From Russula earlei (lineage: Eukaryota; Basidiomycota; Agaricomycetes; Russulales; Russulaceae): a stretch of DNA of 64,000 nucleotides. Below are positions 18,854 to 31,100 of this stretch, in pieces (the first letter of the stretch is position 1; each line of letters starts with the position of its first letter). The stretch lies in the NCBI GenBank assembly GCA_025769875.1, contig JAGFNK010000096.1, positions 62,001 through 126,000 on the forward strand, given 5' to 3'. The notes under the pieces were generated by a model, which saw only the letters and a list, made by a program, of their open reading frames with translations, had not been told where the DNA came from and did not search any database. Position numbers and translations under genes: made by a program.

Positions 18854-20161
18854 ATGTCGAATATCATACCCGAGGGGCGTCGCGAAGACGCCCTCGTCAA
18901 GCAGCGGACTCAGGCTCGTGAAGAGTACGAACGTCAGAAGCAGCAGCTCATCAACGACACCGAGAAAGCTCGCCCTTCGGCACACCGCTTCGTCGGACAG
19001 AATGATTCGATGGAGGACTCGCTCAAGCACAGCACCGTCGGTCTCGTCAAACTCGAAGACTTTCAACAAAAGCGCAAAGAGCTGGAGGAAGCCAAGGCGC
19101 GAGAAGCTGCGCGTACGGCCGAGCTCAAGTAAGTCCTATTGCTCCATCTTTCGCCTCGGGGACCCGCTCCTCCCGCGCACTTCGCTTCGGTGTCTTATTT
19201 TATGTGGAGAATCTGCTTAGGGAGGAGCAGAAGAAGGTGAAGAAACGGAAGAAGTCTACCAAAGCTACTACCCTCTCCTTCGCGCTCGACGATGAAGTGG
19301 AGGGCGCAGAATCCACCTCCGGATCTGCCACCCCGAACCCAGTCGCAAATGGTGACAACCAACAGCAGCGTAAGAAGTTCAGGAAGAACCCAGCTGTGGA
19401 CACGTCTTTTTTGCCTGATCGCGAGCGCGAGGAGGCCGAGCGTCGTGAAAGGGAGGAGTTACGGCAGCAATGGCTGAAGCGCCAGGAAGACATGAAAAAG
19501 GAGGAGATCGAAATCACATACTCTTACTGGGACGGAAGTGGCCACCGGAAGAGCGTAGTGGTGGGTCGATTTACTCTTTGCGCTAGCTTGGGTTACTCGT
19601 CGCTTACTGAGCTCGAAGTGCAAGAAAGGCGATGATGTTGCGACCTTTCTGGAGAAGTGTAGGCAGCAATTCCCTGAGCTTAGGGGGGTTAATGTAGACA
19701 ATCTCATGTACATAAAGGTTGGTGGATCCCCGCCGCACCTGCCTGTCGCATGAGCTGACCGTGATTTCCAGGAGGATCTCATCATACCACAAGTAAGTAC
19801 GTTGTATTCACCATGTGTACGACTCGACTCGATCTATCATCAGCATTACACATTTTACGACTTTATCATCAACAAGGCGCGCGGCAAATCAGGGCCCTTA
19901 TTCAACTTTGACGTTCACGACGACGTTCGGTTGCTTGCTGATGCGACCAAGGAAAAGGATGAATCGCACGCGGGCAAGGTCGTGGAACGCAGCTGGTATC
20001 AGCGCAACAAACACATCTTTCCAGCTTCTCGATGGGAGGTCGGTTTTCCCATTCATCCTGGCGCCGTCCATGAGCTGACTGCCATCGCATTTGCACATGG
20101 GGTGTGTTGGGATCAGGTGTTTGACCCGGAGAAAAACTATGGAAAGTACACTATCGCTTAG
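18854..20161 (+). CDS. XAP5/FAM50 family nuclear protein
   Basis: Conserved nuclear protein linked in other eukaryotes to splicing and chromatin. Starts [20 protein letters not shown] with a charged coiled-coil N-terminus ([40 protein letters not shown]), then [73 protein letters not shown] (a 21-nt exon, 19772-19792), [38 protein letters not shown] and [13 protein letters not shown]. The [18 protein letters not shown] and [10 protein letters not shown] blocks define the family. TAG 20159-20161. Intact. Confidence 0.95.
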
Positions 20162-20314
20162 CTGCCATTCTTTACTCTGTTTTCGAGAAATAAAACGACA
20201 GTGGGTATGTTAGACTCGGGGAGAGACGGACCGCAACGTCCCATACCATAATTGTTCTCTTTCTTCGCTCGAGCGAGCGTTCGTCGTGCTCTACACACCC
20301 TTTCGTCTGTCATC

Positions 20315-21402
20315 ATGTCCGGCACTGGCCCACGAGAATCCGTCTTCCCAACACGGATGGCGCTCACGAACACCAAAACTCGTCTCAAGGGCGCGCAGAC
20401 CGGACACTCGCTGCTCGCCAAGAAGCGTGACGCGCTGACGACCCGATTTCGTGCGATCTTGCGTAAAGTCGACGAAGTAAGCCCCCCCCCCCCCCCCCCA
20501 CATCCACATCCGTCCCATCACTGGATCATCCTCGCCATATGGAGGGCCCCCGCTAACGAGATGAAACGTTAAAGGCGAAGCGTAAGATGGGCCGGGTCAT
20601 GCAGCTCGCGTCCTTCTCCCTCGCAGAGGTCACCTACGCCACGGGCGACATCGCCTATCTCGTGCAACAGCAAGCCAAGTCCGCCTCCTTCAAAGTTCGA
20701 GCCAACCAAGAGAACGTCTCCGGCGTCGTGCTTCCCACGTTCGAGGTCGACCGCGTCCCTGGTACCGGTACGTTCTCTCTACCTCATTTCACGCTGCTTT
20801 TCCGATTCTATCCAAAAAAAAAAAAATCCCCATCATTATCGTCGTCAACGCGACTTCCTGGAACTCAAATTGCGCTCGGGACAACAACTTTCTCCACACA
20901 GATTTCAATCTGACCGGCCTTGGACGAGGTGGCCAGCAGGTGTTGCGATCCAAGGAGATATACGCAAAGGCGGTGGAAACACTGGTCGAGCTCGCTTCAC
21001 TCCAGACAGCATTCATGATACTCGACGAGGTCATCCGCGCCACCAATCGCCGAGTGAACGCCATCGAGCACGTTGTCATCCCCCGTCTCGATAATACGAT
21101 TAAATACATCATAAGCGAGCTTGACGAGATGGACCGTGAAGAGTTCTTCCGGTGCGTCTACGTTACCTCAGCACAAGTCACCATCGCTGATGACGCTTGC
21201 CAATGATAGATTGAAAAAGGTTCAAGGAAAGAAGAAACGAGACGCTGAGGCTGCGGAAGCTAAGCGGAATGCTGAACTTACTGAGCAGAGTCTTCAATCT
21301 GACTCTACTGTTTCTACGGGACAGTCCGCTGAGGCACCCCTGGAGGACGACAGCACAACCGTTGATCTCCTCAGCAGCAAGGACGAGGATGTTATCTTCT
21401 GA
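20315..21402 (+). CDS. VMA8: V-type proton ATPase subunit D (Vma8)
   Basis: Central-rotor stalk subunit of the V1 sector, coupling ATP hydrolysis to proton pumping in vacuoles and endosomes. Starts [40 protein letters not shown], then [72 protein letters not shown] and [20 protein letters not shown]. The two long antiparallel helices of the D/gamma fold are complete. The C-terminus (about 55 residues, [20 protein letters not shown] and on) is acidic and low in complexity. Four introns; the first holds an 18-C run. TGA 21400-21402, convergent with RPL26. Confidence 0.96.
20482..20499. repeat. Poly-C tract, 18 nt, at the 5' side of a VMA8 intron
   Basis: The run begins six bases after the exon end, directly behind the donor GTAAG, so its length could influence U1/U6 recognition. 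Confidence 0.9.
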
Positions 21403-21604
21403 TTGTATTTGTCGTGTCTTGACTAGAGTTTTACTCTACTGTCCCATTGCGTGATCAATCAACAAATGACTGGCACATCAATACACTTGTTGTGGATCCC
21501 CATGAAGCATGTCATATAGACAGAATGGCCAGATACACAATGGTGCTTTTGAGAAATTCTGCAAGATAAAATGAAACAAAGCGACCATCCAGAAGGCATC
21601 ATCA

Positions 21605-22344
21605 CTATAGGGAACATGAGCTGGCACTCATACTGATAAAGGACTCAAAGCTGACATCGACAACCACATCCTCAGATGGCTTCGTTCTCTTGGAGCGATC
21701 CTTCCTGTCGAGGATGGCCCGCCTGTAGACGTCACCACACTGAACTCGTAATACACAAAAGCGCTCAGCTCACCGGTCCTTGTCTAACTTGATGCTAGTA
21801 ATAACAACATTGCTCGGATGAATGCCGATGGGCACGCTCGAACCGTTTGCCTTGTCCCGCTGGACACGGTCGACATGAATCACATACTTCTTGCGGTATA
21901 CCTGCGTGACCTTGCCATCGCGCCCCTTATACTTCCCTCGGACAATGCGTACTTCATCGTCCTTTCGCACTGGAAGTGATCGTGCCTGTTACACGGCTAC
22001 TTGTCAGCATATGAGCAGACCAAAAGGAATAAAAAGACGCACATGATACTTGTTGCGCAACTCCTTAGACAGCGATGTCGACATGATCTTGCGGCGAATT
22101 GAGGATGGTGCCGAGAAATGATATTTGCGCGATTTGCGCCGGGAGGAAGAGACGCCTGTAGACACGCAGAATCAGCATTCTCATCCAGAGATATAAGTAT
22201 CCTGCAAAAGAGAAGGCGACATCTGTGTAGCGAACCGTCAATCCACCTCAATTTCTCAACGCCTGGCGCATACAGCCTCCATCACAAGACGTGCTTCACA
22301 GATGCAGTGATAAAGCGTAAGAACTAACTAGGGTTGTACTTCAT
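21605..22344 (-). CDS. RPL26: 60S ribosomal protein L26 (uL24)
   Basis: Large-subunit ribosomal protein near the exit tunnel. A 16-nt first exon (22329-22344, MKYNP plus one base) joins to [58 protein letters not shown] (KOW motif), [40 protein letters not shown] and [15 protein letters not shown]. The C-terminal 25 residues ([20 protein letters not shown]) are unlike the lysine-rich tail of animal L26. TAG 21605-21607. The first intron is about 170 nt, long for this window, as is common in ribosomal protein genes where it may carry regulatory sequence. Divergent from FRG1. Confidence 0.93.
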
Positions 22345-22482
22345 TTTGAACCTCGAGGACGTTGTTGACGGCGACGGCGGAAAGCTGGGTTTAGGAAATG
22401 TGAAGATTTCCATATTTGGGTGTAAGTCACGTGTGTTTGGGTCTTTGTGGTCACCTGACTTGTCCCACTCCGACTCATCGCC
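22345..22482. promoter_or_regulatory. Divergent promoter RPL26 / FRG1
   Basis: 138 bases between start codons, pairing a ribosomal protein gene with a nuclear RNA-biogenesis gene. Confidence 0.65.
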
Positions 22483-23492
22483 ATGTCAAACGCAGACGGT
22501 AAGGCTCCAAAGCACTTGAGGCTCAAATTCAAAGGAGAAAACACAAAGAAGAAGCGCAGACATGCAGGAGATGATTCAAGCTCGTCCCGCCGCAGACGCC
22601 ACAATCCTGAGGACAATGGGAGTCCTGAGATGTGGGTGCTCCCTGGCCAGGCTACAGAATTACGGGGCCCCACATTCGTCTTCCATCCATCTGACCCTCT
22701 GCCCATCTGCGTTTCCTATGACGCGACACGAAACCGTATTGCGCTTCAACCACTCGATAAACTCGAGGATGGCGGGGCTATTCTCGACCGGACACCGTCA
22801 GAGGTCGCACAGGTCTGGGTTACAACACGCGTCGCAGGAGCGACGACCATCAATTTGCGTACAGGGACAGGAGAGGGCAAGTTTCTCTCGTGCGACAAGC
22901 ACGGACTTGTGACGGCCGACCGCGAGGCGCGTGGTCCTCAGGAGGAATGGACACCCGTCGTCTTTGAGGACGGTATGATCGCATTCATGAACGTCTACGA
23001 GAAGTACCTCAGCATCGACGAGGTGGCCGGAGGACAGCTAGCGCTTCGTGGTGACAGCGATAACGTGGGGTTTCAAGAAAGGTTTTATGTCAAGATCCAG
23101 AACAAGTACAAACAAGAGGCGCATGAAGAGGAAAGGAAGAAGGGCGGAGTATTGGATGGACCGTCGATGGATGAAGCAGCCACCAAGTAAGTTTTCGAAT
23201 TTGTCCCCTCCCACACTCATCTCACTCTGCCGTTCTAGTGCCATTTACCAAACATGGGGTGCCGGAAGGTCTGTTGTGTCCGCAGAGGACAAAAAAGGGG
23301 TGAGGGAACCCTCGCGATCACGTCGATTCTCCCTCTGACACCACATCCCAAAGCTTAAACGTGCACGCCAAGATGGTCGTCTAGCGGAAGCCCTTCTTGA
23401 CCGTCGCTCAAAATTGAAAAGGTCTGCATGCCTTCTCGTTCACTACTCGGATTGATTCTCATCGAATCCTCTCCAGCGATCGATTTTGCTAG
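22483..23492 (+). CDS. FRG1: FRG1-like actin-bundling / RNA-processing protein
   Basis: Fascin-like beta-trefoil protein of nucleoli and Cajal bodies, implicated in pre-mRNA and rRNA processing. Starts MSNADGKAPKHLRLKFKGEN with a basic N-terminus (KKKRRHAGDDSSSSRRRRHN). The trefoil follows: VWVTTRVAGATTINLRTGTG, KFLSCDKHGLVTADREARGP, EEWTPVVFEDGMIAFMNVYE, KYLSIDEVAGGQLALRGDSD, FQERFYVKIQNKYKQEA. The last exons give NAIYQTWGAGRSVVSAEDKK, LKRARQDGRLAEALLDRRSK and LKSDRFC, the characteristic C-terminus of the family (TAG 23490-23492). Three introns, all in the 3' third. Intact. Confidence 0.93.
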
Positions 23493-26315
23493 ACTCCACC
23501 TTCTGACCATCACGATGTGCTGTATTTTCTATCTCCGAACTTCTCACCTATTTCATAATGCAACAAGCTGGTCTATTTCATCATTGGCCGAATCCCTCTG
23601 GTTCTTGCTGACCCATGAAAGCGTGTCCATCCAGAGCCACAGTATGCGTATTGCCATCGACGTCTTCCTCTTGGCACCGTTATTGCTTCGTTCAGAGCGT
23701 GTGACATCCTTTCTATCCCCTTCCGGTTGTTCTATGTATCAGGAGACCCGTCTACGTGGAATTGGTTGTCAACCAAAGGTGAAGGGTTGCTGCCAGCATT
23801 CATCCCGCCGTCTTCCGAGCGGTTTATATAACAACCTACCGGACGACGGTGGCAATCCTAATGGCAATCCTCTTCACGTGCGTTGTTCCATGTTCGAGGA
23901 CTCAAGAGTCACTGCTGAAGTCACCACGACTCTCCATCGAGCGACCGAGGGGTTGAGAATGCAAAGTCGAAACGCTGTTGGTCATTCCGATCGGGGTTCA
24001 TAAAGCCGGCATCAGCACCTCCGCAATTAATTCCCAGCGCCGGCATCGAAACGTGCCTCTGGTTGCTAGACCGCTTTTGATATCGATTGGCATGTTTTGT
24101 TTATGTTGTGATACCAGTTGAGTCGCTGTTGGATTGAATGATGCTGTAATAGAAGTACGTGCCATTGTCCAACGTCACCGGTACGCTGAGCTCTCTTCTT
24201 CCGGCTGGTTCCTGATGGCATAGGACATACTGCGCATCATAACTGACGTGGAACATCTAGTGCGGACATAGTCAGGTTCGTATCCCCAGGGCTTCGATCA
24301 CGACCACTCTCGTCCATTAGACTGGAACAACTACAGCGGCGACAGAACGACGGTCCCGGGAACGGTTCTATGACGTAGCACGCAGTCTGTAATCAAAGTA
24401 GGCCGTATTCAAGCCAGACGCCATCGGGGACTACGCACTACGCACGGTTGGCTTAGCACCACTTGGCCGCGGATCTGATACAAAACCTCCTCCGGGCACC
24501 ATCACATCGTGTTTTTTTTTGATGTAATGGAATTCTATTTCACGCGCAATGTACACAATGTACTGGGCGCGTGACCTGCGGCGTTTCCTTGGTTTTCTGT
24601 TGGAGACACGCTGTCAACTGCCGATGCGATAGAAGTGCTGAAGGGCATTTTTGATCAATTCGAAACTTCTTGACCTGATGTCGACTTCGAATTCTGGGAT
24701 CTGGCATTTCGAGCCAGGGCCAAACACTGCGCGGCTTTCCGCGGACTGAACCTTGGACACGTTAGCTGTTGCAGACTCGATACTCTGCCTGCAATGGGGT
24801 GTTTAACCAACGGAGATGATGCGTCCAATTGCCCCTGTCGTGCCTTGCATCAAAAACACGTGTTGCCACAGCGCCATAACAACACGCCTCTGGCATCAGG
24901 AACGACGATGTGTCTGAATGCTGAAGGCGTATTTTCTTCGCAGAAGCGCAACAGACAGTCTCATCAATCTGTGTTGTTGGTGAGGCTGTGGTACATCAGG
25001 GGAGATAAAGGCTTTACACGTCCAGGGGAAGTCGAGGTACCGTGGATTTTACTCGGCACATATATCTCGGGTCCTCGGTCCAAGTGGTTTTATTTATTAC
25101 CTCCGTGCTTGAGAACCGAGAGTAACGGTTGGATTGAAGGAGTTGTGACACGTGGAGACGGAACAAGGCGCATTTATGATGATGCCGATCCATCTTCCTC
25201 TGAGCGCTCCTTCACCTCCACCAATCACAAGCCACAAGTTCCTGGTCGACCTCGGTTCGTGGAAAGGAAAGGCAAGAGTGCTATAACCGAGTTCATCGAT
25301 ATTCTCAGCATGAGAGACGGCGTCTGGCCTAATCGGAGAGGGGCCTCATTATGGCAAGAGAGTGATGCAAGCGCACCCCCCGTGTGCTCCTTTAAGTTCC
25401 CACCCCTTTCTCGTATTTCCGGATGCTTGAGAATAATGAAAAAGGCAGTGTTGCTAAATTGATTTTCACCAGCCAGGCAAGTGACTATCGCCCTTCCACG
25501 TGTTCACACCGCGTAGAGAAAGGGCGCCGCTTAATTCGAAATAAGCGAGCGTAAGACAACGAATTTTGCCTGGCCTGTGCCACTCAGAGGGACCACGCCA
25601 CGTCAAGATAGGTATATCTGATGGGTGGATCCGATCCGGCCTCATGATAGGGAGATGATAGGTTTCAGGAGTTGGCAAGGGCAAGGGAAGGTGTCACATT
25701 TGCACAATCTCGCCATTATGGCAGGCGCCGATGAAAGTTCGTGGTTCTGGGACTGCTTTCGGTGATATAAAAAAGTTTGAACCTGCGGCCATGCAAATGC
25801 ACCCGTTGGCGCCTCCAGATGCTCAGACGCCAGTGCTCCTCACGGCACTAGTACCCGGTCATCTCAATTGAAACAAAGTCGTTGACTAGCCATGCGGTGT
25901 GGGGACGGGTGCAAGACTGTCCGTGTACGTAGGGACACGGCGAGGTGGCATCTTCGATCAGTCGCGACTCGACCTAACCATTTGGATTTGGGCCTTTCAA
26001 TAGTGCTTCCTCCGATTATGGTATGCTGATGCTAACCTCTGACCTGGAACTGTAGTTTGGATGGAAACCCTTGTTCGGACGCTCACGCAACTTTTTATAT
26101 TGTGTATTGTGTGTACGAAAAATGAGGTTCTTAAGCCAATTTCATGACCCCTCGTGGAAAAGTGTCTCGTCGCGGCCGTTGCCGAACCTCTTGATGATGA
26201 TGACTCAACAAGGAAACATTCTCACACAACTACCCACAAGTCCAAACACCTTGGCCACCGCCACGCCAGTTGGACGATTCCGCTTGCAAAACGTCACGCA
26301 CCGTAATCTACAAGG
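23493..26315. other. Gene-poor 2.8-kb region with two unexplained plus-strand ORFs
   Basis: No family recognised. Open frames of 191 codons (23428-24003, overlapping the FRG1 end) and 222 codons (24794-25462, starting MGCLTNGDDASNCPCRALHQ) show no motif. Base composition is lower in G+C than the housekeeping blocks on either side. In 23680-24120 another frame gives hydrophobic text such as VAASIHPAVFRAVYITTYRT, but it carries stops, which fits a decayed membrane-protein gene. No terminal repeats or transposase motif found. The LUC7 promoter should lie at the right end. Confidence 0.35.
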
Positions 26316-27687
26316 ATGGGTCGCCTTGCGGAGATGCAGCGCAGACTCTTGGAGGTACCTCTCTCTCCTGCTGTACTAGGGCCCACGCGCTGACGCGACA
26401 CTCGCATCCTACATAGCAAATGATGGGTCCTGAAGCCATGGGCATCGCGACTGCTAACTTATCGTGGCCAGATGAAAAAGTGTGCCGCAACTTTCTATGT
26501 GGAACCTGTCCGCACACGCTATTCACCAACACGGTACGGTTCCGCTGGATTTGCGGACCCATTCCAACGCTGAAATGCCTACCTCCTTTGCCCTTTCCTC
26601 CCCCCCCCCCCCTCGTGCTCTCGTAGAAAATGGATCTCGGTGCATGCCCCAAATCACACACTGAGCGGTTGAAAACCGAGTTCCTCGCCGCCCGAGAGGC
26701 AAATCCAAGCGACCCAATATTTGCCAAGTTCCAAACCGAATACGAGAACAACATCTTTGCCTTTGTAGACGAGTGCGACCGCCGCATTCGGACGGCGCAG
26801 AGGCGTCTGGAAAAGACGCCCGAGGAAAACGCAAAGACGACCAACCTGGTTTGTGCTACGCCTTGCCTCTTTCGTCTTGCATTCGTCAGGGATTGACGTC
26901 ATGTTGGGTGCTGCGCACCTAAACAGATGCGCGAGATTGCTGAAATCGAATTGGCAATTCAGGGGGGAACGGAAAAGATCGAGACACTTGGTACGTCGTT
27001 GGTCTGCCTGGCTGGTATTGTGCATGTCGAGCTGGTTTCAGGTGAGCAAGGGAAGGTGGAAGAGTCGATGAAGGAGATGCAAGCCATCGAGGCGTTGAAA
27101 AGCGAGAAGGCGGAGAAGGAGGTGAGCCGATGATCGCCGTGGCCATAGTCTTACGCTAAGAATGAGCATTCCAGCGCGACCTCCAGCAACTGACGGACAC
27201 GTCTGGTGCATCTGGACACCAAAAATTGCGCGTGTGCGATGTCTGCGGGGCATACCTGTCCGTTCTTGACTCTGACCGCCGATTGGCAGACCACTTTGGA
27301 GGCAAAGTGAGGATTGCGAACGTGACCGATTATCGCGCGAGGTACTTAATGCTTGGCACGGCAGATGCACCTGGGGTATCATGAGCTGAGGAACATGTTG
27401 ACGAAATTCCGAGAGGACCGGGAAAAGCGCAAAACACAAGCAGCACCTCCGCCGGTTCTCGGCAGTAACGGCGGCGGGGGTGTAACCGGTCGTGGCGGCG
27501 AGCATCGCACCTCCCGCGATGATCATCGGGAACGAGAGCGTGATCGTGATCGTGGACATTCGGAGCGACATTCGTCGTCGCGTTACGAGTATGTGGATCG
27601 AAGTCTCGTATTTGTGTCATGCGAGCTGAAAAAGATTGCAGCGAGCGCCGGCGGGATCGTTCGAGGTCGCCACGAAGGCGGTACTGA
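26316..27687 (+). CDS. LUC7-like U1 snRNP splicing factor
   Basis: U1 snRNP-associated protein that stabilises 5' splice-site recognition. Reads MGRLAEMQRRLLE, QMMGPEAMGIATANLSWPDE, KVCRNFLCGTCPHTLFTNT (CCCH finger, completed by MDLGACPKSH), a coiled-coil (YENNIFAFVDECDRRIRTAQ; MREIAEIELAIQGGTEKIET), then the C2H2-type finger KLRVCDVCGAYLSVLDSDRR / LADHFGGKMHLGYHELRNML. The C-terminus is arginine/serine-rich (RERERDRDRGHSERHSSSRY, RSRSPRRRY), typical of LUC7. At least six introns. TGA 27685-27687. A splicing factor of this type is relevant to the unusual splice sites elsewhere in the window, though that link is only contextual. Confidence 0.94.
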
Positions 27688-28151
27688 GGTGGACGTTCGT
27701 TGTTGTGTGGCAGAGCTTGTGTTGGGCCACGCTGGCAACGCTCGGTTGGGAATGTGATGAGAGAGACACGTGCAGATCAGAGGAGAGACTAGCCGGATCT
27801 GAAACGATTTTACAGCCGAGGACGGACGAGGCCATTTAAACTTTTAACCAACAAAATTGAATTTATTCTCGTCGCCCGTCCGTGCGTGAATTTAGCCGGA
27901 CGTGGGTCACGGCGAACGTACCTGTGACAGACCTTGTGACAGCGCCTGTCTGTCCTCTCGTGAGAGATTATCTCCCTCTCTGGCTCTCCCTCTCTCCCTC
28001 TTCCCCTCCGCATATCGTTCGCCGTTCTGTTTTTATCCGTTCGCTCTCCCTCTCACCCCTGCGCTCTCTCCCTCTCTCCTCCACCCTCCCCATCCTCGTT
28101 CCCCGTCCCGGGCTTCCTTCCTTCCCTTGACTGCCCCCCCTTCCACTCTCT
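27688..28151. promoter_or_regulatory. Intergenic with a long CT-rich promoter/leader
   Basis: From about 27957 to 28140 the plus strand is almost entirely C and T (runs such as CTCTCCCTCTCTCCCTCTTC). CT-rich tracts on the coding strand just upstream of start codons mark transcription starts in many filamentous fungi. It directly precedes the ATG at 28152. The left part is the 3' end of LUC7. Confidence 0.65.
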
Positions 28152-31100
28152 ATGGATCCTCTCGTCCACGATAGGCCGTTTGATGGACAGTACCGGCACC
28201 TACTCGTCGACTCTCTCGTCTCTTCCCTCCAGCCTGCGGAGCCCGTCCCTTCCTTCCCCGGCTCTCCCTTGATCAATACCACCCACCACCAACCCGCCGC
28301 CTCCTTTTTGGATTCGTTCAATTCCCTGGCCATTCCCGCAGACGGCACCCTCCCTTCCGATCAGAGGCATATGGACGTTTCTCCTCAAGACGTCCATCGA
28401 CCCGCCGTCCCTCACGACGCCGTGTCTGCCCCTGCAGCTATCACCACCTTTCAGCCCCAGTTACGTGAATCCTTCCCAACCGACCAGGCTTTTGACGTCC
28501 CCAGACCCGCACAATCGTCCCCAGCAGCGACCTCCGTCTCCAGTTTTGCTTCCCACAGCTCGTCTCCCGCCATCCCTGGCCTCAACCCCAACTATTCGAC
28601 AATCCCTCCGGCCTCCATCGCGTCAGCCATGGACAGCATGGGCCTTTCCGGACGCAGCCGCTCCGGCTCAGCCGCATCCCCCAGTCGTTTCGTCGGCGGC
28701 AGCTCGGACCTTGCTTTCCCGTCGGTTACCAGCACTAGCACCTCGGCATCGAATCAGGGATCCGGTTATCGTCTCCCTCCGTCTGAATACGAATACGATG
28801 TCAGCCCTCCCGCGGAAGACGACGTTGGCACGGATCTGGCCGCCCCCCATATGATGGTCGTTGATGACGTGCTCAAAACGTATGTATTGAGATCTTCTGC
28901 CATTTCCCCCCCTTTTTGAAAACAAGTCGTCCGCAGCATCATGCATACCGCGAATCAAGCACGCGTTGATTGCAGTGTAGGCCAAACCGCTCATGCGGGC
29001 GTCAAAATCGATCAGCTAAAGAAGGCAATTGCTCTCGTCTCGGAGCTAATCGCTGCCACGAGGTTGGCCGATGGTCCCAGCCCACCGAGTGATAAACCTT
29101 CACCTCCCGTCGTTTCAGGTGCTCGTGCTTCTCCACCAAATCCGTCGAGGTCTGGTGACGGTACCGGTCTCCACGACCATGAGTCGAGGAAGCGGTGTGC
29201 ATCTTCGATGAATGAGGACGATCGGGCACTCAAAGCGATGAAGATGGAACCTCTAGACGACGTTTCACAACCTCCTCTCTTTCCCTTTCCCTCCGGTATC
29301 CCTAACTCGCATCAACTCTCGTTTTCTTCAAATCCTCCCTCGAGCCCCCCATCCCGTCCCGCAAGCTCAGCTGGCCTGCCGTTGCACCCGCAGTTAAACC
29401 TGTATCAACGACCATTGCCTTCTTCTGTTTCGATCAACTTCCCTTCTTCACTCAACGTAGCAGCTGCTAATGGACTTACTTCTTCTGACTTTACTCCTCC
29501 GACATCTGCCACGCATGCGACGTCGTTTAGTCACCCACCAGAACCGTGGGTCGACCATTCGGGTTCTTTTGCGCCTTCCCATCGGCCCACCCTCTCTGGC
29601 GGTCGTCTTAACGGGGATGTTGAGATGAAAAATATTATTATCGCTAACCCCCCCGCGTTCGCATCGCCTGCCGCGGCGTTCCCTTCGTTACCAGTCGCTC
29701 CCCTTGCCACACCACCGGCAACCACCGTCGCACCTTCATTACTGCAAACTGTTTCGCGTGCCTCCCGTTCCAACTCGCTGTCCAATCCCCCTCCTGGCGA
29801 CCCATTTGCATTCGGTGTACCGGTATCGGAGTCGACGATCGATGAACGGGCAGAGTACCGCATCAGTACATCTCGCCCCGACACTGGCTTCTCCCGTTCC
29901 CATAGCCCGGTCTCGTCTCCCGACGAAGACGACGACGACCATGATTCCGATGCAGGTTCACCCAGTCATTCGCGTTATCGTGCGCGGAATGACAGTGTCG
30001 GGGAAGCAAACTATCCCTTTTCGCGTTCGCTTCCTCGCAGGGCGCTTGTCAATCGGACCTCGACGGACAACTTTAGCACCGCCAGAGTGACTAACGGCAG
30101 CGGTAGCAGCAGCCATAGCAATGAGGTTCCTCAGGAGTACCGCGCGGAAGTTGATCGGATCTTCTTCGAGTTTCTGAACAATATATGTTCCAACTGTCGG
30201 TATACGCCTCCGTTCAATTGGCTCGTGCGCTAACCGTATCACCCCCTTTTACGAACAGTGGAAGCCACCGACGCAAAGGGCGAACCAATACATCAGACTC
30301 TCATGGCGAAGAAGATGCAGCGCTTAGACGAGTCGCCTGACTTTCGGCCTTTCAAATTCCGCATTCAGGCATTTACGAATGCGTTCTTAGAGGAGGTGCG
30401 CGCTCCGCGGGTGGTCCTTGATTTTGTATAACCCGCCTTGCGTTTCTTTAGCTCGCCCAGCAAGGATATCCTGAGGATAAGATACCAATGAAAAAGGTTC
30501 GCACAAAGCCGCGCATGATCCGAACGATAATCTGATGGTGCACGCGTTTAGATTCGGAACTACCTTTGGAATTCCCCTTATATCTCCCGCTTCAACGAAG
30601 ATGGGAAGAAGGCAAAGTCAAAGGGGAATCATATCTGGAACATTGAAGCAAGAAAAACCGGCGACGGTGGGTGGACATTCCGCCCATTCCATCGCCGTCT
30701 GGCCGGTGTCCCGCCTGGCGTCGCGTACGTTGGCCTTCGTTGGACCTGGACGCCTCGCATCTGGGACCCGCAAGCATCCCGAAACAATCTGCACGTTACT
30801 TATACCTCGCCGTCATTGCCCCCTTGGCTTTCGTGGCATGAAGACCAATACCTGACGGGTATACCCACGCCGGATGCACAGAGCTGCGCTGTCACCGTAG
30901 AGGCTCGCGTAAGTCCAACTTGCGCTTGATTCGCGAATTTGCACCGATTTGTCATCCCGATAGTTCATGCAAGACGGGAAGGAGGAGCAACTTTCTCAGA
31001 CTGTGCACATCACCATCGCACCGGTGGCGAATGTAGACAATTCGTTCTCTAGCACGTCGCGACGCCCGTCGCTTGTCGGCGGTGAAGTCCCTCGCAGGTT

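Noticed and set aside
23460..23492. Last FRG1 exon of only 16 nt read as chance sequence
   Set aside because: Reconsidered and kept: CGATCGATTTTGCTAG completes LKSDRFC, the family's C-terminus, so it was included in the gene.
28668..28994. Minus-strand ORF opposite the nuclear-protein gene
   Set aside because: Shadow of a low-complexity coding exon with no motif.
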